Assembly: GCF_009811315.1 (NCBI RefSeq)
Contig: NZ_BLID01000003.1
Location: 248,001-312,000, forward strand
DNA length: 64,000 bases
Origin: Vibrio atypicus
GTDB lineage: Bacteria > Pseudomonadota > Gammaproteobacteria > Enterobacterales > Vibrionaceae
Reading direction: 5' to 3'
Every line of letters begins with the position of its first letter. Position 1 is the first letter of the stretch. Made by a program: the position numbers and the translations under genes. The notes under the pieces were generated by a model. That model made no database searches, was not told where the DNA came from, and was given only the letters and a program-made list of their open reading frames with translations. Of the stretch, positions 34,025 through 43,718 are shown in pieces.

Positions 34025-35125
34025 TGCAAGAACAATATCTCTTTGAGTGACACTTACCCCTTTCACCTGTGCGTATATCACCATACCTTCTTGTAAGTTA
34101 AGATCATCTCTAGCCCATGAAGTGATGGTCGCAACCAAATAACAGTTTTTAGCGAGCTCTAACGTAACTGAGACGCTCTTTTTATCACTCCCATAACTGT
34201 GAGTTTCTATTTTGGCAATCTTAGCTTCAAGGATATTACGTATCGAGGTTTTGCTCGGAGGCTCCAGGACTAAAGAAACGTCATTGGCTCTCACTTGTAA
34301 GCGAACGTTATTTCCAATCGGCGCATGAATCTTTTGTACCCAAAGGTTAACGCCTGGCGCTAACTGAATACGTGAAAGCGCATATTCAGAGTTATGCTCA
34401 ACAACGGTTGCAGAAAATAGAGAGCTCTGCTCAGAAAATGACTGCCAAGGCTTCATTGCACTGGAGGACCACACTTGCTCTAGTGTGCCATTTGCTGCAA
34501 TTTTTCCATCATCAATAACCACCATATTTTCTGCCAAATGAAGCACTTCATTTAAACTGTGAGAAACATAGATTATTGGGATTTCCACGCTATGAGCCAG
34601 TTGCTCCAAAAAAGGCATCACTTCTCGCTTTCTTGGTAAATCAAGGGAGGCTAAAGGTTCATCCATCAAAAGAATCTTTGGCTTTGATAATAATGCTCTA
34701 CCAATGGCAACACGCTGTTTTTCACCACCAGATAATTGGTTAGGGTATCGTTCGAGTAAAGGTGATAAAGCAAGTAACTCAACAATCTGATCAAAGTATG
34801 AATCATCAGCTTCTTTCACGCCGTATAGAAGGTTGCCTTTAACTTTGTAATGAGGAAAAAGTCGCGCGTCTTGAAATACATACCCAACCTGACGTTTGTG
34901 GATAGGGATATTGATATTAGACTGGGAATCAAATAGCGTGGTGCCATTGATTGATATTACTCCAGTCTGAGGAGTTTTAAGCCCTGCTATGACATTTATT
35001 AACGAAGTTTTGCCTGCACCTGAACGACCGAATACTGCGGTTATTCCTTTGGGTGGCAAGGATAAAGTGATGTCGAATGCTTGTTCGCCAAGACACTGTT
35101 GATAGTTAATTTGTAAACCGTTCAT
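34022..35125 (-). CDS. modC: Molybdate ABC transporter ATP-binding protein
   Basis: A 367-residue ATPase of the ModABC importer. It has Walker [10 protein letters not shown] near residue 31, Q-loop [11 protein letters not shown], signature LSGGEKQR, and Walker [13 protein letters not shown]. The C-terminal 85 residues form a TOBE/MOP domain that binds molybdate and can inhibit transport. A longer frame opens at 35167, but the ATG at 35125 follows AGGGGGG and overlaps the modB stop by one base (TAATG), so it is preferred. It is the last gene of cobQ-modA-modB-modC. Confidence 0.92.
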   Translation of the reverse strand: MNGLQINYQQCLGEQAFDITLSLPPKGITAVFGRSGAGKTSLINVIAGLKTPQTGVISINGTTLFDSQSNINIPIHKRQVGYVFQDARLFPHYKVKGNLLYGVKEADDSYFDQIVELLALSPLLERYPNQLSGGEKQRVAIGRALLSKPKILLMDEPLASLDLPRKREVMPFLEQLAHSVEIPIIYVSHSLNEVLHLAENMVVIDDGKIAANGTLEQVWSSSAMKPWQSFSEQSSLFSATVVEHNSEYALSRIQLAPGVNLWVQKIHAPIGNNVRLQVRANDVSLVLEPPSKTSIRNILEAKIAKIETHSYGSDKKSVSVTLELAKNCYLVATITSWARDDLNLQEGMVIYAQVKGVSVTQRDIVLA

Positions 35126-35823
35126 TAGTGCCCCCCTAACCGCTTGTTGCTGTATCGAGATAACCATTCAGACGCCATCATTGACGTTAAAGCAATCACT
35201 ATGGAGATAACACATAAGCGCATAGCCTCTGTTTCAGCTCCGGGCGTTTCGATAAAACTGTACATAGCGAGCGGTAGAGTTTGTGTTTCACCTGGAATGT
35301 TAGAGACAAAGCTGATGGTCGCGCCAAATTCACCTAAACTGCGAGCGAATGAAAGCATTGTGCCAGTAATGATACCCGGCACAATCAAAGGTAATGTGAT
35401 GGTGGTAAACACTTTCAAGGGTGATGCACCCAGTGTTGACGCTGCTTGCTCTAATTTCTGATCAACATTTTCCAAACTAAGTCGAATAGAACGAACCATT
35501 AAAGGTAAAGCGACAACAATGCAGGCGATAACAGCGCCTTTCCAATTAAATGAAAAGACTAAATCAAAATGTTCGTACAGCCACTGGCCAATCCAACCCT
35601 GACGGCCCATAGAAATCAATAATAAGTAGCCAATCACCACGGGTGGTAGTACTAACGGCAAATGGATGATGCTATCTAGTAAGTTTTTGCCTACAAATTC
35701 GCACTTTGCTAATAACCAAGCTAGGCCGATCCCAATAGGAATGAGCCAAAGAATAGCGTATCCAGCCACCTTTAGACTGAGCAAAAGGGCTTGTATTTCG
35801 TACTCGGATAGAACACCAAACAT
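35125..35823 (-). CDS. modB: Molybdate ABC transporter permease
   Basis: A 232-residue inner-membrane permease with about five spans. The coupling loop [22 protein letters not shown] contains the EAA-like motif that contacts ModC. The sequence [45 protein letters not shown] is very characteristic of ModB. It begins one base after the modA stop and overlaps modC by one base. Confidence 0.93.
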   Translation of the reverse strand: MFGVLSEYEIQALLLSLKVAGYAILWLIPIGIGLAWLLAKCEFVGKNLLDSIIHLPLVLPPVVIGYLLLISMGRQGWIGQWLYEHFDLVFSFNWKGAVIACIVVALPLMVRSIRLSLENVDQKLEQAASTLGASPLKVFTTITLPLIVPGIITGTMLSFARSLGEFGATISFVSNIPGETQTLPLAMYSFIETPGAETEAMRLCVISIVIALTSMMASEWLSRYSNKRLGGH

Positions 35824-36570
35824 CTAGTTGAAACCGTATTTTTTGAGAATATTGCTGGCTTGTGGGCTTTGCGCAAAAGTGGCAAACATTTTGGTCGACT
35901 CATTTTTGTTTAGTATTGCCATCGGATAGACAATTGGTTGATGGGAAGATTCAGGTAAAGCCGCCAACTGTTTTACTTTTTTACTGTAGAGAGCATCGGT
36001 CTTATAGACAATCCCTAACGCTGCCTCTTTTCGTTCAACAAGAGTCAGCGCTATACGGACATTATTGGTTGGAGCTAATTTGCTTTGTATCGTCTTCCAA
36101 ACTTTTAGGTTCTCTAATGATTGTTTAGCATACATGCCAGCAGGAACTGCATTGGGTTGTCCAATGGCTAAGCGGCTGTTTTCTAGTGAATTAAGCCAAC
36201 TTTTCACTGATGTTATTTCAAACTCTGGCTTACTATCGATAGGAGCAACGACGACAAGTTGGTTAGTCGCAAGTTGAGTGACGTTGTCACTGCTTACAAT
36301 CTCTTGGTTCTTTAAATAATCCATCCACTGATTATTGGCTGATATAAAAATATCTGCCGGAGCGCCGTTAACCAATTGTCGAGCTAAAGATGAACTACCT
36401 GCATAGACAGTTGTTACGTCTACGTCATGCTGATGTTCGAAAACAGACACCAGCTCATTGACAGCGTTAGTCATAGAAGACGCGGCGTACACCATTAGTT
36501 TTTCAGCTGCACTAGCTGAGAAACTGATAGTTGTAAGTAGTGGAATAAGGGAATACTTAACTAGGTTCAT
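35824..36570 (-). CDS. modA: Molybdate-binding periplasmic protein
   Basis: A 248-residue exported binding protein. The signal peptide is cut near SASA-AEK (residue 22). The mature protein begins LMVYAASSMTNAVNELV, where the two Ser residues bind the oxyanion, and includes VYAGSSSLARQLVNGAPADIFISA, the second ligand loop. It delivers molybdate or tungstate to ModBC. It starts 6 bp after the cobQ stop, so it is downstream in the same transcript. Confidence 0.93.
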   Translation of the reverse strand: MNLVKYSLIPLLTTISFSASAAEKLMVYAASSMTNAVNELVSVFEHQHDVDVTTVYAGSSSLARQLVNGAPADIFISANNQWMDYLKNQEIVSSDNVTQLATNQLVVVAPIDSKPEFEITSVKSWLNSLENSRLAIGQPNAVPAGMYAKQSLENLKVWKTIQSKLAPTNNVRIALTLVERKEAALGIVYKTDALYSKKVKQLAALPESSHQPIVYPMAILNKNESTKMFATFAQSPQASNILKKYGFN

Positions 36571-36576
36571 CAGTGA

Positions 36577-38040
36577 CTATTGTTCCAGATCTGGCCATAA
36601 CTTTTTGAGGTCAATATGTGTTTCAACGGCATCGGCGATACGGTCAATTGCGTTTTGCTGATTTTGTTTGTGATCGACTTGTGCAATACATTCTACCCCG
36701 ACCCAATGAGCTATGGTTGAAATCACGTCGGGATAATCAAAGATACCATGTAAATAGCTACCAAACACTTGATTGCAATCACTGATTGCGCCATCCCAAG
36801 CTCCGTTAGATAGCCTAACTGGTGATTGAGCGTTAATTTGCGTGATTCCTGCGTGAATTTCATAACCGCGAACGTCTACGCATTCTCCTTGTAGAGTTAA
36901 ATGACCGGTGACATTGCTTAGGGTTTTATGCGCTGTTATTTCTGTCGTAATGTCCAAATAACCTAACCCTTCGGATTGGCCGGCGTCACTTTCGATACCT
37001 AATGGATCGGAAATAGTTTGTCCTAACATTTGGTAGCCACCACAGATCCCCATAACTTTACCGCCGAGGCGCAAATGGCGGGCAATGTCTTTATCCCAGC
37101 CCTGTTGTCGAAGAAACGCAAGATCTGTTCGCACTGACTTAGATCCGGGTAAAATAATAAGATCCGCATGTTCAATTCGTTCGCCTTGGCCAACGTAACG
37201 TAAATCGACCTCTGGGTTGGCTCTTAAAGCGTCAAAATCGGTATGATTACTTATTCGAGGGAAAACAGGCACAACAACTTTAAGCTTTGAATCACTGGTT
37301 AATTCTTGGTGACAGTTGATGGCGTCTTCTGCTTCTAAGTCGAAACCATGTAGGTAAGGAAGAACACCTAACACGGGTTTGCCTGTCTTGTTCTCAAGCC
37401 AGTCAAGACCGGGTTGAAGCAATGAAAGGTCACCTCTGAAACGATTGATCACAAACCCTATTACACGATCTTGTTCTGTTTGTGACAAAAGTGCCAGCGT
37501 GCCGTAGAGGTGCGCAAATACACCACCTTTATCAATGTCGGCAATAATAATTACGGGAACATCCGCTTCTTCGGCAAACCCCATATTTGCAATGTCATTT
37601 TCGCGTAGGTTGATTTCGGCAGGACTCCCTGCCCCTTCAATCATTACGCTCTCGTATTCTTGCTGAAGTCTAGCAAATGAATCCATAACATGCGGTAGCG
37701 CAAACTGCTTGTAGCTTTGGTAACCTATGGCATTCATATCAGCCACCGCTTTACCATGAACAATGACTTGCGCTCCCGTATCGGTACAGGGCTTTAAAAG
37801 AATGGGGTTCATATCAACTGTGGCTTGAATATTTGCCGCCAGAGCTTGTACATATTGAGCTCGACCTATTTCACCGCCGTCGGAGGTTACTGCACTATTC
37901 AGTGCCATATTTTGTGGTTTGAATGGTGCGACCTTAATCCCCTTCCTTGCCAGTACTCGGCATAATGCTGCCACGAGTACGCTTTTTCCGGCATCGGATG
38001 TCGTTCCTTGCACCATAAGTGCTTTTATTGTCGGCTGCAT
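36577..38040 (-). CDS. cobQ: Cobyric acid synthase
   Basis: A 487-residue enzyme (CobQ/CbiP). Residues 1-240 form an ATP-binding domain ([25 protein letters not shown] with P-loop [16 protein letters not shown]). Residues 250-440 form a glutaminase-like domain with nucleophile Cys in [15 protein letters not shown]. It amidates the corrin side chains of adenosylcobyrinic acid a,c-diamide. No other cobalamin gene is in the window. Its position as the first gene of an operon with modABC is unusual. The start follows an octamer tandem repeat, and no good ribosome site is seen. Confidence 0.92.
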   Translation of the reverse strand: MQPTIKALMVQGTTSDAGKSVLVAALCRVLARKGIKVAPFKPQNMALNSAVTSDGGEIGRAQYVQALAANIQATVDMNPILLKPCTDTGAQVIVHGKAVADMNAIGYQSYKQFALPHVMDSFARLQQEYESVMIEGAGSPAEINLRENDIANMGFAEEADVPVIIIADIDKGGVFAHLYGTLALLSQTEQDRVIGFVINRFRGDLSLLQPGLDWLENKTGKPVLGVLPYLHGFDLEAEDAINCHQELTSDSKLKVVVPVFPRISNHTDFDALRANPEVDLRYVGQGERIEHADLIILPGSKSVRTDLAFLRQQGWDKDIARHLRLGGKVMGICGGYQMLGQTISDPLGIESDAGQSEGLGYLDITTEITAHKTLSNVTGHLTLQGECVDVRGYEIHAGITQINAQSPVRLSNGAWDGAISDCNQVFGSYLHGIFDYPDVISTIAHWVGVECIAQVDHKQNQQNAIDRIADAVETHIDLKKLWPDLEQ

Positions 38041-38056
38041 ATGATTGTATTTAGGT

Positions 38057-38100
38057 GATAATTCGATAATTCGATGATTAGATGATTAGATGATTAGATA
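38057..38100. repeat. Octamer tandem repeat upstream of cobQ
   Basis: Two copies of GATAATTC (38057-38072) are followed by three exact copies of GATGATTA (38073-38096) and a partial copy. The array ends 17 bp from the cobQ start codon, in its leader or promoter. Such short tandem arrays can change copy number by slippage. Confidence 0.85.
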
Positions 38101-38226
38101 AGGATAATAGCGGTTTTCACAGCAAATACTCAACAATGAATCGAATATGAATGTGCTGATCAGCTCCGGTTCAAATCTGATGTTGTTTAATGTACCCATC
38201 AACAAACAGACATACTGAGAACTATT

Positions 38227-38601
38227 ATGAAAATGAAATCTATGATCCTTGCTTCTGCTGCTACTCTAATTCTTACTCCAGCGTTAGCGATGGCGCACGA
38301 TGACCATAACCGCACGAGCATCCAATACAGCGGCCCTGTTGATGTTGTTACGGTAGACTCACTTCTTCAAGATACAGGTCGCTTTGTAGAGAAAGACGTC
38401 GTTGTTGAAGGTAATTTGTTACGCCAAATTCGACGTGACACATTTGTCTTTTCTGACGGTAAAGGGGAAATTCAAGTCGAGTTAGATGATGACCTAAATC
38501 TGGTACAGCCATTAGACGCGTCAACAAAAGTTCGCCTTTTTGGTGAGTATGAAGGTGGCAATACACCAGAAATTGAAGTAGACCACATTCAAATTCTGTA
38601 A
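38227..38601 (+). CDS. YgiW/YdeI-type OB-fold stress protein
   Basis: A 124-residue periplasmic protein. The signal peptide is cut near AMA-HDD (residue 23), followed by His-rich HDDHNRTS. The OB-fold core is YSGPVDVVTVDSLLQ...VVVEGNLLRQI..DTFVFSDGKGEIQVELDDDL. This is the bacterial OB-fold family (NirD/YgiW/YdeI). Relatives help against peroxide, acid and antimicrobial peptides, often under envelope-sensing regulators. The ATG lies a few bases after GAGAAC. A hairpin follows. Confidence 0.8.
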   Translation: MKMKSMILASAATLILTPALAMAHDDHNRTSIQYSGPVDVVTVDSLLQDTGRFVEKDVVVEGNLLRQIRRDTFVFSDGKGEIQVELDDDLNLVQPLDASTKVRLFGEYEGGNTPEIEVDHIQIL

Positions 38602-38631
38602 AACTGTTTCATTATCCGACAATTACGTTAC

Positions 38632-38660
38632 TATTTGGCTTGTATATTGCAAGCCAAATA
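38632..38660 (+). other. Intergenic hairpin, 11-bp stem
   Basis: TATTTGGCTTG (38632-38642) pairs perfectly with CAAGCCAAATA (38650-38660) around a 7-nt loop. No T run follows, so it may be an RNA-processing or stability element between the two genes rather than a terminator. Confidence 0.5.
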
Positions 38661-38695
38661 CAGAGTCAAAAAATTGATGTAAGTCGGAGACTGCT

Positions 38696-39214
38696 TTGAA
38701 AAAGTACATATTAGCCAGCGCAATAGCATGCATGAGCTTCACAGGATTGGCCAACGCCAACAACTTCAATTATACCTACGGTGAACTTCGTACTTCGATA
38801 AGCCCTGAAAGTACCGGCGTTGAAGTCAGTACTTTCCTTACCGAGAACTCCCACCTAATCGCTCGTATAGACTCTCAATTTGACGGTGACTATGATCTTG
38901 CTGGTGGCATTGGTTTTAACGGGCCGGTGTCTCAATTTGCCGATATTTACGGTCAATTACTTTTGCACTATGTCGATTTTCCTGATGATTCAAGCCGTGA
39001 TAACCGAACCCAGACAGAAATGAATATTGGCGTTCGAATGTGGCTTACTGATCAAATTGAAGCAACTACACGTCTCGGACGCAATAACGATGCCTCTGTG
39101 TTTCATGCAGGTATTCGCTTCCACTCTACTGAACAGTTATCCCTTTCCGCAGAAACTCGGAACAATGGTCTTTATGGGCCTCAAGTAACCATGTCGGTTC
39201 GATTCCAAATGTAG
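38696..39214 (+). CDS. Small outer-membrane barrel-like protein
   Basis: A 172-residue exported protein, with a signal peptide cut near ANA-NNF (residue 22). The mature 150 residues show about eight alternating strands (YTYGELRTSI, SHLIARIDSQFDGDYDLAGGIGF, IYGQLLLHYVDF, MNIGVRMWLTD, IEATTRLG, VTMSVRFQM), consistent with an OmpA/OmpX-size eight-stranded barrel. The start is TTG at 38696, with GGAGA 5 bases upstream; no ATG fits. Function unknown. Confidence 0.65.
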   Translation: MKKYILASAIACMSFTGLANANNFNYTYGELRTSISPESTGVEVSTFLTENSHLIARIDSQFDGDYDLAGGIGFNGPVSQFADIYGQLLLHYVDFPDDSSRDNRTQTEMNIGVRMWLTDQIEATTRLGRNNDASVFHAGIRFHSTEQLSLSAETRNNGLYGPQVTMSVRFQM

Positions 39215-39222
39215 AGATTGTT

Positions 39223-39246
39223 AAGCGCCTAGATGGCGCTTTTTTA
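39223..39246 (+). terminator. Intrinsic terminator
   Basis: AAGCGCC (39223-39229) pairs with GGCGCTT (39235-39241) around TAGAT, then TTTTT follows. Confidence 0.85.
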
Positions 39247-39355
39247 CTTTTTATGCGAAAGAAAAGTTAAATACAAAACGATAAACTGTTTATTTATGGT
39301 ATGTTGATCTGTAATATTCTGAGCGAAAATTATTCGTTTAGGATGGCGCAGGAAA

Positions 39356-41236
39356 ATGTCCTCTATATCAATCAAAAATAAACTTACTATTGCATTTGTG
39401 ATTGCAATTTTGATCATGACAGCAATTCAAACCTATATGACCGGTAGGCAACTTCTTGACGAAACTTATCGTTCAGTAAAGCAATATACTAACACTCTAC
39501 TAGAAACGAACGTTTCCGGAATGGATAAGTGGATCCAAGGGCGTATCAACGTTGTAAACGCGGCGAGAGATGCATTCAAATACACTGATGATCCAAGTAG
39601 CTATTTCACACAGAGCACCAATGCTGGCCAATTTCAAATCGCGTATGCAGGGCTCTCAAATGGTAAATTTCTTCAAGGCGTAAATCTGCCCGTTCCAATA
39701 GGCTATGATCCCCGTGAACGTAAATGGTACAAGCAGGCACAAGCTAAGGGGTCATTTGTCATCACAGAGCCTTACCTTGATGTTGCGACTAATAACCTTG
39801 TTGTCACGATTTCAACGCCATTTAATACAAACGGTTTTACCGGCGTGATTGGCGCTGACATGAATATTCAAAACCTAGTTCGTGACATAGTGAATCTCAA
39901 CGACACGGGAGTGTATGCGTTTATAGCTAATAGCAATGGTAAAATCGTCGCTCACAAAGATTCTTCGCTTACTTTACAATCTGTTTCACGCATATCTGAC
40001 ACGCTTTCTATCAGTATGATCCAAGACTTAGCAAGTTCTCAGGAAAGTAGAGAAATGCAAGTTGGAGGACAAGAGTCATTCATATCCTCTCGTCATGTGC
40101 CAAATACAGATTGGTATTTCACCGTCGTGATTGATAAAGACAATGCATTTGCCCCTGTACGTGATTTACTTCGACAATCTGCGTTTATGGGGCTTTTGCA
40201 AACATTTGTTATCGCATGCATTGCTCTGTTTTTTATAAAAAAAGCACTTTCCCCTTTGCTTACGTTAAGTCACTCGATGGAAGCTTTGTCTAAAGGATAT
40301 GGTGACTTAACACAACGCATTAAAGTGGAAACCAAAGATGAGATTGGCCAATTAGCTACGCATGTCAATGCGTTTATTGCCAAGCTTCAAGAAATTGTGC
40401 GGGATATTGCGCAATCTTCATCGCAGCTGGATGTTCAATCTAAGGTCAGTACAAACGTATCTAAAGAGACAAGCGAAGGGCTTACCATACAGTTAAATGA
40501 AATGTCTCAGATAGCGACTGCTGTACATGAAATGTCGGCTGCTGCAGAAGAAGTCGCGAATAACGCACAGCAAACCGCGGACTCTGCTCTTGGCTCGACA
40601 GTGCATTGCGACGAAGGTAAGCAGGTTATCGTTCGAAACCAACAGTCTATAACAAATCTCGCTGAACAAGTGGAAAACGCATCGCAAGTCATTCGTGAGT
40701 TGGAGCAAAATGCTCTTGATATCAACACGATTCTTTCAACAATCAGTGAGATTGCAGAGCAAACCAACCTACTCGCTCTTAATGCGGCGATTGAAGCTGC
40801 GCGAGCTGGGGAGCAAGGGCGTGGTTTTGCGGTTGTAGCGGATGAAGTACGAGTTCTTTCACAACGTACACACAGTTCTACTGATGAAATCAGAGAGATG
40901 ATTGAGAGTTTACAAAAGAACAGTCTTCATGCGGTTGAATCTATGCATAGAAGCCAAAGCCTTGCTCAATCAAGTGTTGATGATGCTAGCAATGCGACTG
41001 CGGCATTGGAAAAGATTGCGCAATCAATTCAAGAAATATCCGATATGGCATCACATATTTCGAATGCAGCTTCTGAGCAGCGCACTGTAACGGGTGAAGT
41101 AAGCAAAAACATTCAGCTTGCCAATGATGTATCTGACCAAATGTCAGTTCAAGCGGATAAATCGAGCTTACTGTCTGAAGAGCTCCAATCTATCGCAACA
41201 CAACTAAATAACCAGGTTAAGCTTTTTAAATACTAA
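39356..41236 (+). CDS. Methyl-accepting chemotaxis protein
   Basis: A 626-residue chemoreceptor. It has a membrane span at about 9-30, a periplasmic dCache-type sensor at about 35-270 (motif [17 protein letters not shown] and then [15 protein letters not shown], typical of amino-acid or amine-binding Cache_1 domains), a second span at about 278-298, HAMP at 300-352, and the signalling domain. The hairpin tip [35 protein letters not shown] is near 465-499. No C-terminal pentapeptide for CheR is seen. The ligand is not predictable beyond the Cache class. Confidence 0.93.
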   Translation: MSSISIKNKLTIAFVIAILIMTAIQTYMTGRQLLDETYRSVKQYTNTLLETNVSGMDKWIQGRINVVNAARDAFKYTDDPSSYFTQSTNAGQFQIAYAGLSNGKFLQGVNLPVPIGYDPRERKWYKQAQAKGSFVITEPYLDVATNNLVVTISTPFNTNGFTGVIGADMNIQNLVRDIVNLNDTGVYAFIANSNGKIVAHKDSSLTLQSVSRISDTLSISMIQDLASSQESREMQVGGQESFISSRHVPNTDWYFTVVIDKDNAFAPVRDLLRQSAFMGLLQTFVIACIALFFIKKALSPLLTLSHSMEALSKGYGDLTQRIKVETKDEIGQLATHVNAFIAKLQEIVRDIAQSSSQLDVQSKVSTNVSKETSEGLTIQLNEMSQIATAVHEMSAAAEEVANNAQQTADSALGSTVHCDEGKQVIVRNQQSITNLAEQVENASQVIRELEQNALDINTILSTISEIAEQTNLLALNAAIEAARAGEQGRGFAVVADEVRVLSQRTHSSTDEIREMIESLQKNSLHAVESMHRSQSLAQSSVDDASNATAALEKIAQSIQEISDMASHISNAASEQRTVTGEVSKNIQLANDVSDQMSVQADKSSLLSEELQSIATQLNNQVKLFKY

Positions 41237-41245
41237 CTTGCATAT

Positions 41246-41281
41246 ACGACGCCCTAACTATTAGGGCGTCGTTACTTTTTT
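41246..41281. terminator. Bidirectional intrinsic terminator
   Basis: A 12-bp stem (41246-41257 with 41261-41272) closed by a 3-nt loop is followed by TACTTTTTT. It lies between the converging chemoreceptor and fruR genes. Confidence 0.85.
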
Positions 41282-42260
41282 ATCTACGTACCACGATCTT
41301 TCTAGGCACCAGTTCGACCCCAGGTTGATAGCGTTTTGAAGCTGCGTTCAACGCGAGTGCCATCGCGCTGTCTGCGATAAACTCAAACTGCTGTGGCAAT
41401 GAGTTTATCTTGACTGGAAGGAAGTCGAGTAAGCGATTATCACCGAATGTGGCGATTTTGATCTTACCCACAAGCTCGGGCTCCTCGAGCAGTACATCTA
41501 GTACCCCTTCTAGGAGTGTATAAGATGTGGTTATCAGTGCGTCTGGCACCGTATCCTCTTGTAGCCATTGCTTTAGCACTTGTTTGCCATCATCGCGATT
41601 GAAGTGCTCTCCATAGCCAAGTAGTGTTGACGTATTGCTTTGCTTCGCTGCTGACAAGAACCCCATTTGACGCTCTCGAGATATATTGAGCTCGGGTAAT
41701 GCGCCAATTAACCCGACACTTTCGACTCCTTCACCTAACACAGATTCAGTGAGATTGAATGCCGCGCCAAAATCTTCACTGATAACACAAGAAAAGTGTT
41801 CATCATCTAGAGGACGGTCCAGTGCAATTACCGGAGTTCCTTTATTCTGCAGATCGAGGTAAAAGTCACTCGCTTCTGGAATAACGCTAGCGACAAATAA
41901 TGCATCGACTTTACGACTCACAAGAGCTTGTACGACACTTCTTTCTGTACCTGGATCATCATCAGAACACCCTATTAGGATTTGGTAGCCTGCTGAACGA
42001 GAGTTTTGTTCGAGAAGCTTTGCTAACCGTGCATAACTGGTATTTTCTAGATCCGGAATGACCAGTCCAAAAGAGCGACTATGCCCCGCTCTTAATGTAG
42101 AGGCCGCTAAATCTGGGCGATAGTTATGCTCGTCAACAACCGCCATAACCTTACGTTGAGTTTTTTCGCTAATTCGATATTTCTGAGCTTTGCCGTTAAT
42201 GACGTAGCTTGCAGTCGTTTTGGAAACGCCAGCCAGTTTGGCGACTTCATCCAGTGTCAT
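41280..42260 (-). CDS. fruR: Cra/FruR catabolite repressor-activator (LacI family)
   Basis: A 326-residue LacI-type regulator. The N-terminus MTLDEVAKLAGVSKTTASYV is the helix-turn-helix, followed by INGKAQKYRISEKTQ, the Cra hallmark, and a sugar-binding core (about 60-325). A longer frame opens at 42395, but it would run through the operators upstream, and the ATG at 42260 has GAAGGG close before it. Two operator-like palindromes just upstream suggest autoregulation. In Vibrio, FruR responds to fructose 1-phosphate and controls the divergent fruBKA operon. Confidence 0.9.
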   Translation of the reverse strand: MTLDEVAKLAGVSKTTASYVINGKAQKYRISEKTQRKVMAVVDEHNYRPDLAASTLRAGHSRSFGLVIPDLENTSYARLAKLLEQNSRSAGYQILIGCSDDDPGTERSVVQALVSRKVDALFVASVIPEASDFYLDLQNKGTPVIALDRPLDDEHFSCVISEDFGAAFNLTESVLGEGVESVGLIGALPELNISRERQMGFLSAAKQSNTSTLLGYGEHFNRDDGKQVLKQWLQEDTVPDALITTSYTLLEGVLDVLLEEPELVGKIKIATFGDNRLLDFLPVKINSLPQQFEFIADSAMALALNAASKRYQPGVELVPRKIVVRR

Positions 42261-42333
42261 ACCCTTCAACCTTGTTGTGTGCGCGGGATCATAATAATAC
42301 ATCAAAGATCCAACCTTAAGTTGAAGTATATGC

Positions 42334-42345
42334 TGAAACGATTCA
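42334..42345. promoter_or_regulatory. Cra/FruR operator O1
   Basis: TGAAACGATTCA, flanked as GC...GT, matches the Cra consensus TGAATCGATTCA at 11 of 12 positions. It is 75 bp upstream of the fruR ATG. Confidence 0.8.
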
Positions 42346-42355
42346 GTATAAAAGC

Positions 42356-42367
42356 TGAAAGGATTCA
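42356..42367. promoter_or_regulatory. Cra/FruR operator O2
   Basis: TGAAAGGATTCA inside the longer palindrome GCTGAAAGGATTCAGC. It is 22 bp (two helical turns) from O1, so both can be bound on one face. Confidence 0.8.
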
Positions 42368-42473
42368 GCAAAGACTTAAAATTGATGGATATCACTGTTT
42401 ATTCTGGTATCGATCTGATTTACGAATATTGAAATTCGTTTTTTGCTGAATTCTTTAAAATATGCTCAACTGC

Positions 42474-42485
42474 TGAATCGATTCA
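42474..42485. promoter_or_regulatory. Cra/FruR operator O3 (perfect)
   Basis: TGAATCGATTCA is a perfect Cra palindrome, extended as GCTGAATCGATTCAG. It lies 94 bp upstream of fruB and is the best site of the three. A half site GCTGAATTC lies at 42445-42453. Confidence 0.88.
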
Positions 42486-42578
42486 GTTTGTGTTGAAGCG
42501 AACAATGATTCCGCTAGGTTGCCTTTTGATAAGCAGCAAGAACGGTAAACAAATCAAACTTAAAGCTGGAGAAGCAAC

Positions 42579-43709
42579 ATGCTCAAGCTAACAACAAATA
42601 ACATTACTCTTTCACAATCTGCTGAAGATAAGTTTTCTGCCATTGAGAGCCTTGCATCTAGCCTGTGTGCACAAGGATTGGTTGCTGAAGGTTATGTTGA
42701 AGGCATGCTCAACCGTGAAAAACAAAACAGTACATTTTTAGGCAACGGTATTGCTATCCCTCATGGCACTGTTGATACACGCGACATGGTCAACACCACC
42801 GGCGTTTCGGTTCATCACTATCCGAACGGTGTGAATTGGGGAGGTGGTAATACTGCTTATGTCGCGATAGGAATCGCCGCAAAATCTGATGAGCACTTAG
42901 GTATTCTAAAGCAGCTAACAAAAGTTCTTAGTGCCGATGGTGTCGAGCAACGTTTACAAACCGCAAAAACTAAAGATGAGATAATTGCCCTGCTTAACGG
43001 CGATGTTCATCTTGAAGCAGATTTTGACGCATCTCTTATCCAGTTGAACTTTCCTGCGAGCGATATCATTCAGATGACCGCTGTTGGTGCTGGTTTAATT
43101 AAAAATACAGGTTGCGCAGAGCGTGAGTTTGTCGCTGACGTAGTCGCGAAAACACCCACCCATTTAGGCCACGGCTTGTGGATGGTTGGAAGTGAAAAAC
43201 AAGTATCTCGAACTGCCGTATCATATGTCTCTACCGCGAATGACTGTCAATTTGATGGTCAACCTGTGAAGGCTCTTGTTGCCTTTGCAGCTTGTAACAA
43301 TGCACATCAAAGCATTGTTCAAAATCTCACTCAATTGGTATTTGATAATAAACAACCCTCTTTACTTGAAGCGGATACAGAGACGGTTATTGCACTTCTT
43401 AAAGGTGACGATGTCACGCTATCTGTAAATAACGACAATCAAGCAATATTTAAGATAAAGAATACCCACGGTCTTCATGCCCGACCAGGTGCAATGTTAG
43501 TTGCTGAAGCCAAGAAGTTTGAATCTAACATTCGTGTCTCAAACTTAGATGGTGATGGAAAATCGGTTAATGCAAAGAGTCTGATGAAAGTTATTGCGCT
43601 TGGCGTTAAGCATGGCCATCAACTTCAGTTTAGTGCGGAAGGCCCGGATGCATCTGAGGCGATTGAGTCGATTGGTGCTGCCATTGCATCAGGCTTAGGT
43701 GAAGGTTAA
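42579..43709 (+). CDS. fruB: PTS fructose IIA-HPr fusion protein (FPr)
   Basis: A 376-residue cytosolic phosphocarrier. The EIIA domain (1-145) has the phosphorylated His62 in AIPHGT. A central M domain (about 150-280) follows. The C-terminal HPr-like domain (about 285-376) has His300 in THGLHARPGAML. It accepts phosphate from enzyme I and passes it to FruA. GGAGAAGCAAC precedes the ATG. It is first in fruBKA, downstream of the perfect Cra operator. Confidence 0.95.
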   Translation: MLKLTTNNITLSQSAEDKFSAIESLASSLCAQGLVAEGYVEGMLNREKQNSTFLGNGIAIPHGTVDTRDMVNTTGVSVHHYPNGVNWGGGNTAYVAIGIAAKSDEHLGILKQLTKVLSADGVEQRLQTAKTKDEIIALLNGDVHLEADFDASLIQLNFPASDIIQMTAVGAGLIKNTGCAEREFVADVVAKTPTHLGHGLWMVGSEKQVSRTAVSYVSTANDCQFDGQPVKALVAFAACNNAHQSIVQNLTQLVFDNKQPSLLEADTETVIALLKGDDVTLSVNNDNQAIFKIKNTHGLHARPGAMLVAEAKKFESNIRVSNLDGDGKSVNAKSLMKVIALGVKHGHQLQFSAEGPDASEAIESIGAAIASGLGEG

Positions 43710-43718
43710 AGAGGCGCT

